Positions 13,707 to 21,684 of a stretch of DNA of 64,000 nt are shown in pieces (position 1 is the first letter of the stretch; every line of letters starts with the position of its first letter). The position numbers and the translations under genes were made by a program. The stretch is from contig NZ_CP102512.1 of the NCBI RefSeq assembly GCF_024612015.1, positions 8,370,001 through 8,434,000 on the forward strand, given 5' to 3'. Below the pieces are notes generated by a model. It did not search any database. It was not told the origin of the DNA and saw only the letters and a list, made by a program, of their open reading frames with translations. This stretch comes from Streptomyces sp. CA-210063 (GTDB lineage Bacteria > Actinomycetota > Actinomycetes > Streptomycetales > Streptomycetaceae).

Positions 13707-14803
13707 AGACGCAGGTCATGAGGAAGACAGAGGCCACAGGGAAGACGCCGGTCATGAGCAAGCCCGCCGTACGCAACCGCGCGGTCCGCACCCCCGGTGG
13801 GCTGTCGGTCCGCCTGGACGTACGGGCGTTCACCGTCGTCATCGTGCTGCTGCTGGCGGCGCTGATCGCGAGTGTCGTACTGATCGGGACCGGTGACTTC
13901 CCCATCCCGGCCGGCGACGTCCTCAAGACGCTGCTCGGCGACGGCGACGCGGGCCAGGAGTTCATCGTCAACGAGCTGCGGCTGCCACGGGTCCTCGTCG
14001 GGCTGCTTGTCGGGGCCTCGCTCGGGCTGGGCGGAGCGCTGTTCCAGTCCATCTCCCGCAATCCGCTGGGCAGTCCGGATGTGCTCGGCCTCTCGCAGGG
14101 CGCCACCGCCGGGGCGCTGGTCATGATCGTGCTGTTCTCCGGGAGCGCGAACCAGGTCGCCCTGGGGGCGCTCGTCGGCGGCCTGGTCACCGGCCTCGCG
14201 ATCTATGTGCTGGCCTGGAAGCGGGGCGTGCACGGCTACCGGCTCGTGCTGGTCGGCATCGGCGTCTCCGCGATCGTCACGGCGGTCAACGGCTATCTGA
14301 TCACCAAGGCGGACCTCGTCGACGCGGCCCGTGCGGTCGTGTGGATGACCGGCTCCCTCAACGGCCGTGACTGGTCCCAGGTCTGGCCGCTGCTGATCAT
14401 GTGCGTGATCCTCGTGCCGCTGGTGCTCGGCAACGCACGCGGGCTGCGGATGACGGAGATGGGCGACGACGTGTCGTACGCCCTCGGGGTGCGCGTCGAA
14501 CGCGTACGGCTGCTGCTGATGGTGTCGGCCGTGCTGCTCACGGCCGGGGCCACCGCGGCCGCCGGACCCGTCAGCTTCGTCGCCCTCACCGCGCCCCAGC
14601 TCGCCAAGCGGCTGACCCGCTCGCCCGGCCCGAACCTGGTCCCCTCCATGTGCATGGGCGCGACCCTGCTGATCGTCGCCGACTGGGCCTCGCAGCGGGC
14701 CTTCGGGGCCGACCAGCTGCCCGTCGGCGTCGTCACCGGCGTACTCGGCGGCGTCTATCTGCTGTGGCTGCTGGTCACCGAGCGGAAAGCCGGGCGGATA
14801 TGA
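13703..14803 (+). CDS. FecCD-family iron-siderophore ABC transporter permease (second subunit)
   Basis: A 366-residue partner of the preceding permease. After a basic N-terminal tail of about 35 residues, the FecCD core begins. The family signature RLPRVLVGLLVGASLGLGGA followed by SRNPLGSPDVLGLSQGA is present, as is the C-terminal FGADQLPVGVVTGVLGG. The GTG start overlaps the previous stop codon (GTGA) and has GGAGG upstream, which argues for translational coupling. An internal ATG at 13754 is an alternative start giving a shorter tail. It is followed by the ATPase gene with an ATGA junction. Confidence 0.92.
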   Translation: MKTQVMRKTEATGKTPVMSKPAVRNRAVRTPGGLSVRLDVRAFTVVIVLLLAALIASVVLIGTGDFPIPAGDVLKTLLGDGDAGQEFIVNELRLPRVLVGLLVGASLGLGGALFQSISRNPLGSPDVLGLSQGATAGALVMIVLFSGSANQVALGALVGGLVTGLAIYVLAWKRGVHGYRLVLVGIGVSAIVTAVNGYLITKADLVDAARAVVWMTGSLNGRDWSQVWPLLIMCVILVPLVLGNARGLRMTEMGDDVSYALGVRVERVRLLLMVSAVLLTAGATAAAGPVSFVALTAPQLAKRLTRSPGPNLVPSMCMGATLLIVADWASQRAFGADQLPVGVVTGVLGGVYLLWLLVTERKAGRI

Positions 14804-14815
14804 GCCGCCCCGAGC

Positions 14816-14875
14816 CGAGCGGGCTGAGGTCGAGCGGGCTGAAGCCGAGCGGGTCGAAGCCGAGCGGGTCGAAGT
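14816..14875 (+). repeat. 15-bp minisatellite, four copies, before the ATPase gene
   Basis: Four imperfect copies of CGAGCGGGCTGAAGC-type units. They lie between an ATG that overlaps the permease stop codon and the better-supported GTG start of the ATPase. If read in frame they encode Ser-Gly-Leu/Ser-Lys repeats. Confidence 0.85.
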
Positions 14876-14928
14876 CGGAAGGGCCGGGCACGAGCGCGTC
14901 GGCGAACGAGAACAACAAGAGGAGCACT

Positions 14929-15753
14929 GTGAACCGCCTGTCCGCCGAGAACGTCACCCTCGCCTATGACCAGCGGGTCATCGCCGAGCAGTTGTCGGTC
15001 CAGATCCCCGACAACTCGTTCACCGTGATCGTCGGCCCCAACGCCTGCGGCAAGTCCACGCTGCTGCGCGCCCTTTCACGGATGCTGAAGCCGTCCCAGG
15101 GGCGGGTGTTGCTCGACGGGCAGGTCATCCAGTCGATGCCCGCCAAGAAGGTCGCGCGGACGCTCGGTCTGCTGCCGCAGTCGTCGATCGCGCCCGACGG
15201 GATCACCGTCGGCGACCTCGTGGGCCGGGGCCGGTACCCGCACCAGGGGCTGCTGCGGCAGTGGTCGACCGAGGACGAGCGGATCGTCCGGGAGTCGATG
15301 GAGTCGACCGGGGTCGCCGAGCTCGCCGACCGTTATGTCGACGAGTTGTCCGGCGGCCAGCGCCAGCGCGTCTGGATCGCCATGGCGCTCGCCCAGCAGA
15401 CCCCGCTGCTGCTGCTCGACGAGCCGACCACCTTCCTCGACATCCAGCACCAGATCGATGTGCTCGACCTGTGCGCCGAACTCCACGAGGAGCAGGGCCG
15501 CACGCTGGTCGCTGTGCTCCACGACCTCAACCACGCCGCCCGCTACGCCACCCACCTCATCGCCCTGCGCGGCGGCTCGGTGATCGCCGAGGGCGCGCCC
15601 TCCGAGATCGTCACGGCCGAGCTGGTCGAGGAGGTCTTCGGACTGCGCTGCCAGATCATCGACGACCCGGAGACGGGGACACCGCTGGTGGTGCCGGCGG
15701 CACGCAAGGCGCGGACGGGCATCGAGAAGGTGGCGGCTACAGAAGTTTCCTGA
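14929..15753 (+). CDS. ABC transporter ATP-binding protein for ferric siderophores (FepC/FecE type)
   Basis: A 274-residue ATPase that powers the two FecCD permeases. It shows Walker A GPNACGKSTL, the Q-loop region LLPQSS, signature LSGGQRQRVW, Walker B LLLLDEPTT and the H-loop VLHDLNHAARYA. The GTG start has AGAGGAG five to six bases upstream and gives the usual family length. An ATG at 14800, overlapping the permease stop, would add 43 low-complexity residues encoded by a 15-bp minisatellite; I prefer the GTG. The 3' end overlaps the convergent SCP2 gene by 17 bases. Confidence 0.93.
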   Translation: MNRLSAENVTLAYDQRVIAEQLSVQIPDNSFTVIVGPNACGKSTLLRALSRMLKPSQGRVLLDGQVIQSMPAKKVARTLGLLPQSSIAPDGITVGDLVGRGRYPHQGLLRQWSTEDERIVRESMESTGVAELADRYVDELSGGQRQRVWIAMALAQQTPLLLLDEPTTFLDIQHQIDVLDLCAELHEEQGRTLVAVLHDLNHAARYATHLIALRGGSVIAEGAPSEIVTAELVEEVFGLRCQIIDDPETGTPLVVPAARKARTGIEKVAATEVS

Positions 15754-16084
15754 GCTGGAGCAGGTCCCGGAAGCCCGCCTCCAGCTTCACCCGGCCCGAA
15801 CCCCACGCCTTGGCGAAGTTCAGTTCGCCGCCCACGAGGGCCACCAGGTCGTCGCCCGTCATGGCGAGCCTGATCTGGGCCTTCTCGGGCGGCGGCCCCT
15901 CGAGGGTGTCGTGCACCTCGATCCGGCCGTCCCGCATGCGCCCCACGAAGGTGACGTCGAGGTCCTTGATGTGGCAGCTCACCGAGCGGTCGAGGGTCGT
16001 CGCCTCGCGCACGTGTCCGTCGGCGCCTGCCATGTTGTCCGAGAGCTTTTCGAGCGCGGCGCGGCACTCCTCAATCGTTGCCAT
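15737..16084 (-). CDS. SCP2 sterol-binding domain protein
   Basis: A 115-residue single-domain protein of the SCP2 (sterol carrier protein 2) fold. The C-terminal part, with the segment TGDDLVALVGGELNFAKAW and then GRVKLEAG, is diagnostic of the family, which shields hydrophobic ligands in a tunnel. No membrane or signal segment is visible. The ATG has no Shine-Dalgarno; TACCGT ends 8 bases upstream on the coding strand, so the mRNA is probably leaderless. It converges on the siderophore ATPase and diverges, with only 42 bases between start codons, from the gene upstream of tlyA. The ligand is unknown. Confidence 0.88.
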   Translation of the reverse strand: MATIEECRAALEKLSDNMAGADGHVREATTLDRSVSCHIKDLDVTFVGRMRDGRIEVHDTLEGPPPEKAQIRLAMTGDDLVALVGGELNFAKAWGSGRVKLEAGFRDLLQLRKLL

Positions 16085-16092
16085 CGCGATCG

Positions 16093-16120
16093 ACGGTACC
16101 CCAGAGCTTCGCGGTAGCGT
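16093..16120. promoter_or_regulatory. Interlocked divergent leaderless promoters
   Basis: TACCGT (reverse strand, 16093-16098) serves the SCP2 gene and TAGCGT (forward, 16115-16120) serves the next gene. Each -10 lies about where the -35 of the other should be, so polymerase binding to one side should exclude the other. Confidence 0.55.
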
Positions 16121-16126
16121 CTGGGC

Positions 16127-16519
16127 ATGAGCGACTCTTTGCCCGAGGCCCAGGCTGGGGCGGAAGCAGTGGTTCCGGAGAGGGAGGCCACGGTGGCCGG
16201 CGAGCCCGGCCCGCAGCCGGAGCCCACGGTCGTCGAACCCGAGTACGACCCCGCCGCCCCGGCCCCGCTGAACGTGCCCCGCACCGCCACCGGCCACCCC
16301 GACGTCGACGCCGCCCTCGACCGGCTGGCCGACGCCGACCACCTCGCCACCGACGGCCATGTGGAGGTGTACGAGGATGTACACCAGGGGCTGCGCGACG
16401 CGCTCACCGCGCTCGACGCCCGGCCGGGACCTCCGGCTCCCACCCGTCACCCGACCACCGCCCCTCAAGGAGACCCTCCGGGTCGCCCCTATCGATCGCC
16501 GTACGAGAGCAGGAGCTGA
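16127..16519 (+). CDS. Small hypothetical protein upstream of tlyA
   Basis: A 130-residue acidic, Pro/Ala-rich protein. The first ~60 residues look disordered. Residues about 62-100 contain a short predicted helical segment (HPDVDAALDRLADADHLA). The C-terminus is rich in Pro, Arg and Ser. I know similar small proteins at this position in other actinobacteria but no function. The ATG lies 6 bases after TAGCGT with no Shine-Dalgarno, so it is probably the first, leaderless gene of a tlyA-ppnK operon; tlyA follows after 7 bases. Confidence 0.72.
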   Translation: MSDSLPEAQAGAEAVVPEREATVAGEPGPQPEPTVVEPEYDPAAPAPLNVPRTATGHPDVDAALDRLADADHLATDGHVEVYEDVHQGLRDALTALDARPGPPAPTRHPTTAPQGDPPGRPYRSPYESRS

Positions 16520-16526
16520 ACCCACC

Positions 16527-17342
16527 GTGGCAGGAGTCGCACGCCGCCGTCTGGACGCCGAACTGGTCCGGCGGAAGCTCGCGCGGTCGCGTGAGCACGC
16601 GAGCCAGCTGATCGCCGCCGGGCGGGTCACCGTCGGCAAGACCGTCGCGACCAAGTCCGCCACGCAGGTCGAGACCGCGGCCGCGATCGTGGTCGCGACC
16701 GACGACGGTGAACCGGAGTACGTGTCCAGAGGCGGCCACAAGCTCGCGGGCGCCCTCGAGGTCTTCGTCCCGCAGGGGCTGGCCGTCGAGGGCCGCCGGG
16801 CGCTGGACGCCGGCGCCTCCACCGGCGGTTTCACCGACGTACTGCTGCGGGCCGGGGTCGCGCACGTCGTCGCCGTGGACGTCGGATACGGACAACTCGC
16901 GTGGACTCTGCGGAGTGATGAACGCGTCACCGTCAAGGACCGTACGAACGTACGCGAGTTGACGCTCGAAGCGATCGATGGGGAGCCTGTGGATCTTGTC
17001 GTGGGGGATCTGTCCTTCATCCCGCTCGGCCTGGTACTGCCCGCCCTGGTGCGGTGTGTGAAGCCTGACGCCGATCTGGTGATGATGGTCAAGCCGCAGT
17101 TCGAGGTGGGTAAGGAGCGGCTGGGCAGTGGGGGAGTGGTACGGAGTCCGGAGCTGCGCGCCGAGGCGGTGCGCGGGGTGGCCCGGCGGGCAGGGGAGCT
17201 GGGGCTCGGGGTGAAGGGTGTGACGGCCAGTCCGCTGCCCGGGCCCTCGGGCAATGTCGAGTACTTTCTGTGGCTGCGTGCCGGGGCACCCGTGCTGGAC
17301 CCGGCCGACGTCGACCGAGCAGTTGCGGAGGGGCCGCGTTGA
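16527..17342 (+). CDS. tlyA: TlyA family rRNA (cytidine-2'-O)-methyltransferase
   Basis: A 271-residue enzyme that uses S-adenosylmethionine to 2'-O-methylate rRNA (16S C1409 and, in two-site members, 23S C1920); the methylation sensitises ribosomes to capreomycin-type drugs. Residues 1-60 form an S4 RNA-binding domain (RRRLDAELVRRKLARSREHA). The methyltransferase domain shows the SAM site LDAGASTGGFTDVLL, the VVGDLSFIPL strand and MVKPQFEVGKE, which supply the catalytic K-D-K-E set. The length matches mycobacterial TlyA. The GTG start has AGGAG in front. The NAD kinase start overlaps its stop codon. Confidence 0.94.
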   Translation: MAGVARRRLDAELVRRKLARSREHASQLIAAGRVTVGKTVATKSATQVETAAAIVVATDDGEPEYVSRGGHKLAGALEVFVPQGLAVEGRRALDAGASTGGFTDVLLRAGVAHVVAVDVGYGQLAWTLRSDERVTVKDRTNVRELTLEAIDGEPVDLVVGDLSFIPLGLVLPALVRCVKPDADLVMMVKPQFEVGKERLGSGGVVRSPELRAEAVRGVARRAGELGLGVKGVTASPLPGPSGNVEYFLWLRAGAPVLDPADVDRAVAEGPR

Positions 17343-18244
17343 CTCAGGACCGAGTTCGAACTGTTTTCCTGCTCACCCACACCGGGCGGCCGGCTGCGAT
17401 CCGCAGCGCCGAACTCGTCGTCAAGGGGCTGCTGCACCACGGCATCGGCGTGCGGGTCCTGGAGCACGAGGCCGAGGACATCCCGGTGCCGGAGGAGGTG
17501 GAACTCGTCAAGGAGGCCACCCCGCAGTGCCTCGACGGGTGCGAGCTGCTCATCGTCCTCGGCGGTGACGGCACGCTGCTGCGCGGAGCCGAGTTCGCCC
17601 GGGCGTCCGGGGTGCCGATGCTCGGCGTCAACCTCGGCAGCGTCGGCTTCCTCGCGGAGGCCGAGCGTGACGACCTCGACAAGGTCGTCGACCGCGTGGT
17701 GACCAAGTCCTACGAGGTCGAAGAGCGTATGACCGTCGATGTCGTCGTTCATCAGAACGGGAACATCGTCCACACGGACTGGGCGCTGAACGAGGCGGCC
17801 GTGCAGAAGGCGGGCGCCGAGAAGCTGCTCGAGGTCGTCCTTGAGATCGATGGCCGGCCGGTGACGGGATTCGGGTGTGACGGGATTGTTCTGTCCACGC
17901 CTACCGGGTCCACGGCGTATGCGTTCTCGGCGGGTGGGCCTGTGGTGTGGCCGGAGGTCGAGGCTCTGTTGATGGTGCCGATCAGCGCGCACGCGCTGTT
18001 CGCCAAGCCGTTGGTCACGTCGCCGAATTCGGTGCTGGCGGTGGAGGTTCTGCCGCATATTCCGCCCGGGGTTCTGTGGTGTGACGGGCGGCGGACCGTT
18101 GAGCTGCCGCCGGGGGCTCGGGTGGAGGTGCGTCGGGGGGCTGTGCCGGTGCGGCTGGCTCGGTTGCACCATGCGTCGTTCACGGACCGGTTGGTGGCGA
18201 AGTTCGCGCTGCCGGTTTCCGGATGGCGGGGGGCTCGGCATTAG
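17339..18244 (+). CDS. nadK: NAD kinase
   Basis: A 301-residue enzyme that phosphorylates NAD to NADP. The catalytic GGDGT motif is in LIVLGGDGTLLRGAEFA, followed by GVNLGSVGFLAE and the glycine-rich GCDGIVLSTPTGSTAYAFSA nucleotide site. The length is typical of actinobacterial enzymes. The start is a TTG in the TTGA overlap with tlyA, supported by GGAGG upstream; this implies translational coupling. The last third uses more T-ending codons than the first. A GC-rich hairpin follows directly. Confidence 0.93.
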   Translation: MTQDRVRTVFLLTHTGRPAAIRSAELVVKGLLHHGIGVRVLEHEAEDIPVPEEVELVKEATPQCLDGCELLIVLGGDGTLLRGAEFARASGVPMLGVNLGSVGFLAEAERDDLDKVVDRVVTKSYEVEERMTVDVVVHQNGNIVHTDWALNEAAVQKAGAEKLLEVVLEIDGRPVTGFGCDGIVLSTPTGSTAYAFSAGGPVVWPEVEALLMVPISAHALFAKPLVTSPNSVLAVEVLPHIPPGVLWCDGRRTVELPPGARVEVRRGAVPVRLARLHHASFTDRLVAKFALPVSGWRGARH

Positions 18245-18249
18245 AAAGC

Positions 18250-18282
18250 GCCCGGCGCTTTGCGTGGAGCCGAGCGCCGGGC
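18250..18282 (+). terminator. GC-rich hairpin after the NAD kinase gene
   Basis: GCCCGGCGCT pairs with AGCGCCGGGC across 13 bases, starting 5 bases after the stop codon. No T-run follows. Its 3' arm touches the first CRISPR-like repeat. Confidence 0.6.
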
Positions 18283-18367
18283 CACCCCCGCGTTCGCGGG
18301 GAGCACCGCATCCGTAAATCGTCCAAGACGGAGACGACCGGACCACCCCCGCGTCAACGGGGAGCCG
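18278..18367 (-). CRISPR. Minimal CRISPR array or remnant: two type I-E-like repeats, one 32-bp spacer
   Basis: Two 29-base repeats, 18278-18306 and 18339-18367, match at 23 of 29 positions and lie exactly 61 bases apart, the period of a type I-E array. Read on the reverse strand the first is a GTGCTCCCCGCGAACGCGGG-type repeat ending GGTGGCCCG, close to the common Streptomyces I-E consensus, with a palindromic CCCCGCG/CGCGGGG stem. The second has decayed in the loop and at its end. The spacer is 18307-18338. No cas gene is in the window. Confidence 0.6.
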
Positions 18368-18450
18368 TCAGGCGAACGAGGATTGCCCCGGGAAAGTAAC
18401 GCCCAGCTCTCTAAGCGGGGGCGGCGTCGCACGGGCCCGGGAAAACCTCG

Positions 18451-18456
18451 TATGGT
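18451..18456 (+). promoter_or_regulatory. Putative -10 element (TATGGT) for leaderless recN
   Basis: TATGGT ends 7 bases before the GTG taken as the recN start. No Shine-Dalgarno fits that GTG. Confidence 0.5.
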
Positions 18457-18463
18457 CGGGGGC

Positions 18464-20212
18464 GTGTTGGAGGAGATGCGGATACGGTCGCTCGGAGTCA
18501 TCGACGACGCGGTCGTCGAGTTGTCGCCCGGCTTCACCGCCGTGACAGGTGAGACGGGTGCGGGCAAGACCATGGTGGTCACCAGCCTCGGCCTGCTGCT
18601 CGGCGGGCGGGCGGACCCGGCGCTCGTGCGGATCGGTGCGAAGAACGCCGTCGTGGAGGGCCGGATCGCGATGCCCGACGGCGCGTCGGCGTTGGTACGG
18701 GCCGAGGAGGCCGGCGCCGAACTCGACGACGGGGCGCTGCTGATCAGCCGTACCGTTTCCGCCGAGGGGCGGTCGCGGGCGCACCTGGGCGGGCGTTCCG
18801 TCCCGGTGGGTGTGCTCGCCGAACTGGCCGACGAACTTGTCGCCGTGCACGGGCAGACCGACCAGCAGGGGCTGCTGAAGCTGTCCCGGCAGCGGGCGGC
18901 GCTCGACCGGTACGCGGGGGACGCGGTGGCCGTGCCGCTCACCAAGTACGCGGAGGCCTACCGGCGGCTGCGGGCCGTCTCCGTCGAGCTCGACGAGATC
19001 GTGTCGCGCGCGCGTGAGCGGGCCCAGGAAGCCGACATGCTGAGATACGGGCTCGACGAGATCGCGGGCGTCGAGCCGCGGGTCGGCGAGGACGTGGAGC
19101 TGGCCGAGGAGGCCGAGCGGCTCGGGCACGCGGAGGCGCTGGCGTCCGCCGCGACGGCCGCGCACGCCGCGCTCGCGGGCAATCCCGAGGACCCGGAGGG
19201 CGTGGACGCCACGACGCTCGTCGCGGGCGCCCACCGGGCGCTGGAGGCCGTGCGGTCGCACGACCCGGCGCTGGCCGCGCTCGCCGACCGGATCGGCGAG
19301 ATCGGGATCCTGCTGGGCGATGTGGCGGGGGAGCTGGCGGGGTACGCCGACGACCTGGACGCCGATCCGCTGCGGCTGGCGGCCGTCGAGGAGCGACGGG
19401 CCGCCCTCAACGCGCTCACCCGGAAGTACGGCCAGTACGGACAGAACGGCCAGGACATCGCCTCGGTGCTGTCCTGGGCCGAGGAGGGCGCCCAGCGGCT
19501 CACCGAACTCGACGGTGACGACGAGCGGATCGACGAGCTGACCGCCGAGCGGGACGCCCTGCGGGCCGAACTGGGCGGCCTCGCACAGGCCTTGACGGAC
19601 GCCCGGGCGGAGGCCGCCGAGCGGTTCGCCGCGGCCGTCACCGCCGAGCTGGCCTCGCTCGCCATGCCGCACGCGCGCGTGTCGTTCGAGATCCGGCAGA
19701 GCGATGATGCCGAAGGAGTCGAGGTGGGCGGGCGTACGGTCGCGTACGGGCCGTCCGGTGTGGACGAGGTCGAGCTGCTGCTCGCCCCGCACCCGGGGGC
19801 GCCGCCCCGGCCCATCGCCAAGGGTGCCTCGGGTGGTGAGCTGTCGCGGGTGATGCTGGCCGTCGAGGTGGTGTTCGCCGGGACGGATCCCGTGCCGACG
19901 TATCTCTTCGACGAGGTCGACGCCGGTGTCGGCGGCAAGGCCGCGGTCGAGATCGGGCGGCGGCTCGCCCGGCTGGCCAAGTCGGCCCAGGTCGTGGTCG
20001 TCACGCACCTGCCGCAGGTGGCCGCCTTCGCCGACCGGCAGTTGCTCGTGGAGAAGACCAACGACGGGTCCGTGACCCGGTCCGGTGTGAAGGTCCTGGA
20101 GGGCGAGGACCGCGTGCGCGAGCTGTCGCGGATGCTCGCCGGCCAGGAGGACTCGGAGACGGCGCGCGCGCACGCGGAGGAACTGCTGGCGGCGGCCCGC
20201 GCGGACGCGTAG
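18464..20212 (+). CDS. recN: DNA repair protein RecN
   Basis: A 582-residue SMC-like ATPase of double-strand-break repair. It has Walker A GETGAGKTMV near residue 30, a coiled-coil middle, signature KGASGGELSRVMLA and Walker B YLFDEVDAGVGGKAA, followed by VVVVTHLPQVAAFAD. Length is normal. The start is uncertain: candidates are ATG 18452, GTG 18464 and ATG 18476; I chose the GTG because VLEEMRIRSLGVI fits the family and a -10 sits 7 bases upstream. Longer upstream reading runs through the CRISPR remnant and is not credible. It forms with tlyA and ppnK a conserved actinobacterial neighbourhood, but here has its own promoter. Confidence 0.92.
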   Translation: MLEEMRIRSLGVIDDAVVELSPGFTAVTGETGAGKTMVVTSLGLLLGGRADPALVRIGAKNAVVEGRIAMPDGASALVRAEEAGAELDDGALLISRTVSAEGRSRAHLGGRSVPVGVLAELADELVAVHGQTDQQGLLKLSRQRAALDRYAGDAVAVPLTKYAEAYRRLRAVSVELDEIVSRARERAQEADMLRYGLDEIAGVEPRVGEDVELAEEAERLGHAEALASAATAAHAALAGNPEDPEGVDATTLVAGAHRALEAVRSHDPALAALADRIGEIGILLGDVAGELAGYADDLDADPLRLAAVEERRAALNALTRKYGQYGQNGQDIASVLSWAEEGAQRLTELDGDDERIDELTAERDALRAELGGLAQALTDARAEAAERFAAAVTAELASLAMPHARVSFEIRQSDDAEGVEVGGRTVAYGPSGVDEVELLLAPHPGAPPRPIAKGASGGELSRVMLAVEVVFAGTDPVPTYLFDEVDAGVGGKAAVEIGRRLARLAKSAQVVVVTHLPQVAAFADRQLLVEKTNDGSVTRSGVKVLEGEDRVRELSRMLAGQEDSETARAHAEELLAAARADA

Positions 20213-20526
20213 GGCGGCGGCGGTCGGTCGCCCAGTCGCAGCGGTCGGTCGCGCAGGGCGGGGCGGGAGTCGCCCAGAGGGGCAACCTCGTACGGGAGTT
20301 CACTCGTGTGGGTGACCCGGGGTCCGGGGTTGCCCGGCACTCCGGCACCCGCCCCGTCCGGCTGTCCCGGAACACCCTTGCGGCCTGGCATCCTTGGACA
20401 GGAGCGACGTAGCAGGACGTGCTGCGTGGACCACACGGAAGCGCCTCGTACGGTCCACCTCCACCACCAGATCCTTCTGTACGTTTCTTCGTGACCGTCC
20501 GACCCCGAACCAGGAGCCCCGGCCAC
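20213..20526 (+). other. Intergenic region between recN and the glycosyltransferase gene
   Basis: About 314 bases. The first part has GGTCGGTCGC repeats (GCGGTCGGTCGCCCAG and GCGGTCGGTCGCGCAG). No tRNA, hairpin terminator or further gene is convincing. A CAGGAGC ribosome binding site for the next gene lies at its end. Confidence 0.5.
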
Positions 20527-21663
20527 GTGAGCCACGTGAGCAGCCACTCACCACACGGCCAGTCGCCGCTGCGAACCGTGCAAGTGCTCGGCGGCGGCAG
20601 CGCGGTGAGCAGCGCGCATGTGCGGTCGCTGGCCTCGGGTCTCGTCGCCCGGGGCGTACGGGTCACAGTGTGCGCCCCCGGCGAGGCCGACGGTGTGTAC
20701 GACTTCACCGGCGCCGGCGCCCACCACGTCCACGTGCCCCGCAGCAGCGACCCCGCCTCGGTGGCCACCTTGCGCAGCGCCTGCGCGGACGCCGACCTGG
20801 TGCACGCGCACGGCCTGCACGCCGGCTTCCGCGCCACCCTCGCGCTCGGTCGGCGCACCACCCCGCTCGTCGTCACCTGGCACACGCGTGCGTACGCGGA
20901 GGGGGCGCGGGCGCATCTGCTGCGGCTGCTGGAGCGGCGGGTCGCCAAGGCCGCCGCCGTGGTCCTCGGCACCACCTCCGAGCTCGTCGACCGGGCCCGC
21001 AGCCGGGGCGCGCGCGACGCCCGGCTCGCCGCCGTCGCCCTGCCCGCGCCGCGTCGGAACGACGCCGACGACGACACCGAGCGGCCCACCTCCAAGGTCC
21101 GGGCCGAACTCGGCGCCACGGACCGCCCGTTGCTCATGGCCGTCGGCGCGCTCGACCGTCACCGGGGATACGACACGCTGCTGGACGCGGCCCGGGAGTG
21201 GCGGGGCCTGGACCCCGCGCCGCTGCTCGTCATCGCGGGCGAGGGGCCGCTGCGGAGTGTCCTGCAGCGGCGTATCGAGGACGAGGAGCTGCCCGTACGG
21301 CTCGTGGGGCGGCGCGACGACATCTCCGAGCTGATCGCCGCCGCCGATCTCGCGCTGGTGCCCGGCGGCCCCGAGGCCCGCTCCGTCCTCGCTCAGGAGG
21401 CGCTCCACGCGCGCGTGCCGCTCGTCGCGGCCGCCGTCGGATCAGTGCCGGACCTGGTCGGGGACGGCGCCGAACTCGTCCCGTACGGCGATGCCGCAGC
21501 GCTCGCCGCAGCCGTCGTACGCCTCCTGCGTGACCCCGCCCTGCGGGAGGCGCTGGCTGAGCGGGGCACGCGGCAGGCCGCCACCTGGCCGACGGAGGAC
21601 GAGACGGTGGCACAGGTGCTCAGCGTCTACGACGAGTTGACGCGCTGGAGTCCACTGACCTGA
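20527..21663 (+). CDS. Glycosyltransferase family 4 protein
   Basis: A 378-residue GT-B fold glycosyltransferase. The N-terminal domain has the donor/acceptor glycine-rich loop VLGGGSAVSSAHVRSLA, and the C-terminal domain has AVGALDRHRGYDTLLDA, VIAGEGPLRSVL and a variant of the EX7E nucleotide-sugar motif in GGPEARSVLAQEALHARVPL. Such enzymes transfer sugars to lipids, polysaccharides or small molecules at the cytoplasmic face; the substrate cannot be told. The GTG start has AGGAG 10 bases upstream; a second GTG follows 9 bases later. It follows recN and could be co-transcribed. The gene ends in a CTGAC tandem repeat carrying the stop codon. Confidence 0.85.
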   Translation: MSHVSSHSPHGQSPLRTVQVLGGGSAVSSAHVRSLASGLVARGVRVTVCAPGEADGVYDFTGAGAHHVHVPRSSDPASVATLRSACADADLVHAHGLHAGFRATLALGRRTTPLVVTWHTRAYAEGARAHLLRLLERRVAKAAAVVLGTTSELVDRARSRGARDARLAAVALPAPRRNDADDDTERPTSKVRAELGATDRPLLMAVGALDRHRGYDTLLDAAREWRGLDPAPLLVIAGEGPLRSVLQRRIEDEELPVRLVGRRDDISELIAAADLALVPGGPEARSVLAQEALHARVPLVAAAVGSVPDLVGDGAELVPYGDAAALAAAVVRLLRDPALREALAERGTRQAATWPTEDETVAQVLSVYDELTRWSPLT

Positions 21664-21674
21664 CCTGACCTGAC
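21655..21674 (+). repeat. CTGAC x4 tandem repeat over the glycosyltransferase stop codon
   Basis: Four perfect copies of CTGAC. The TGA of the second copy is the stop codon of the glycosyltransferase gene. Confidence 0.9.
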
Positions 21675-21684
21675 CGGCGCGGCC

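Noticed and set aside
18260..18463. N-terminal extension of recN through the CRISPR-like region
   Set aside because: Its peptide (for example HPRVNGEP) is the typical translation of I-E repeats, and RecN homologues begin at the later start.
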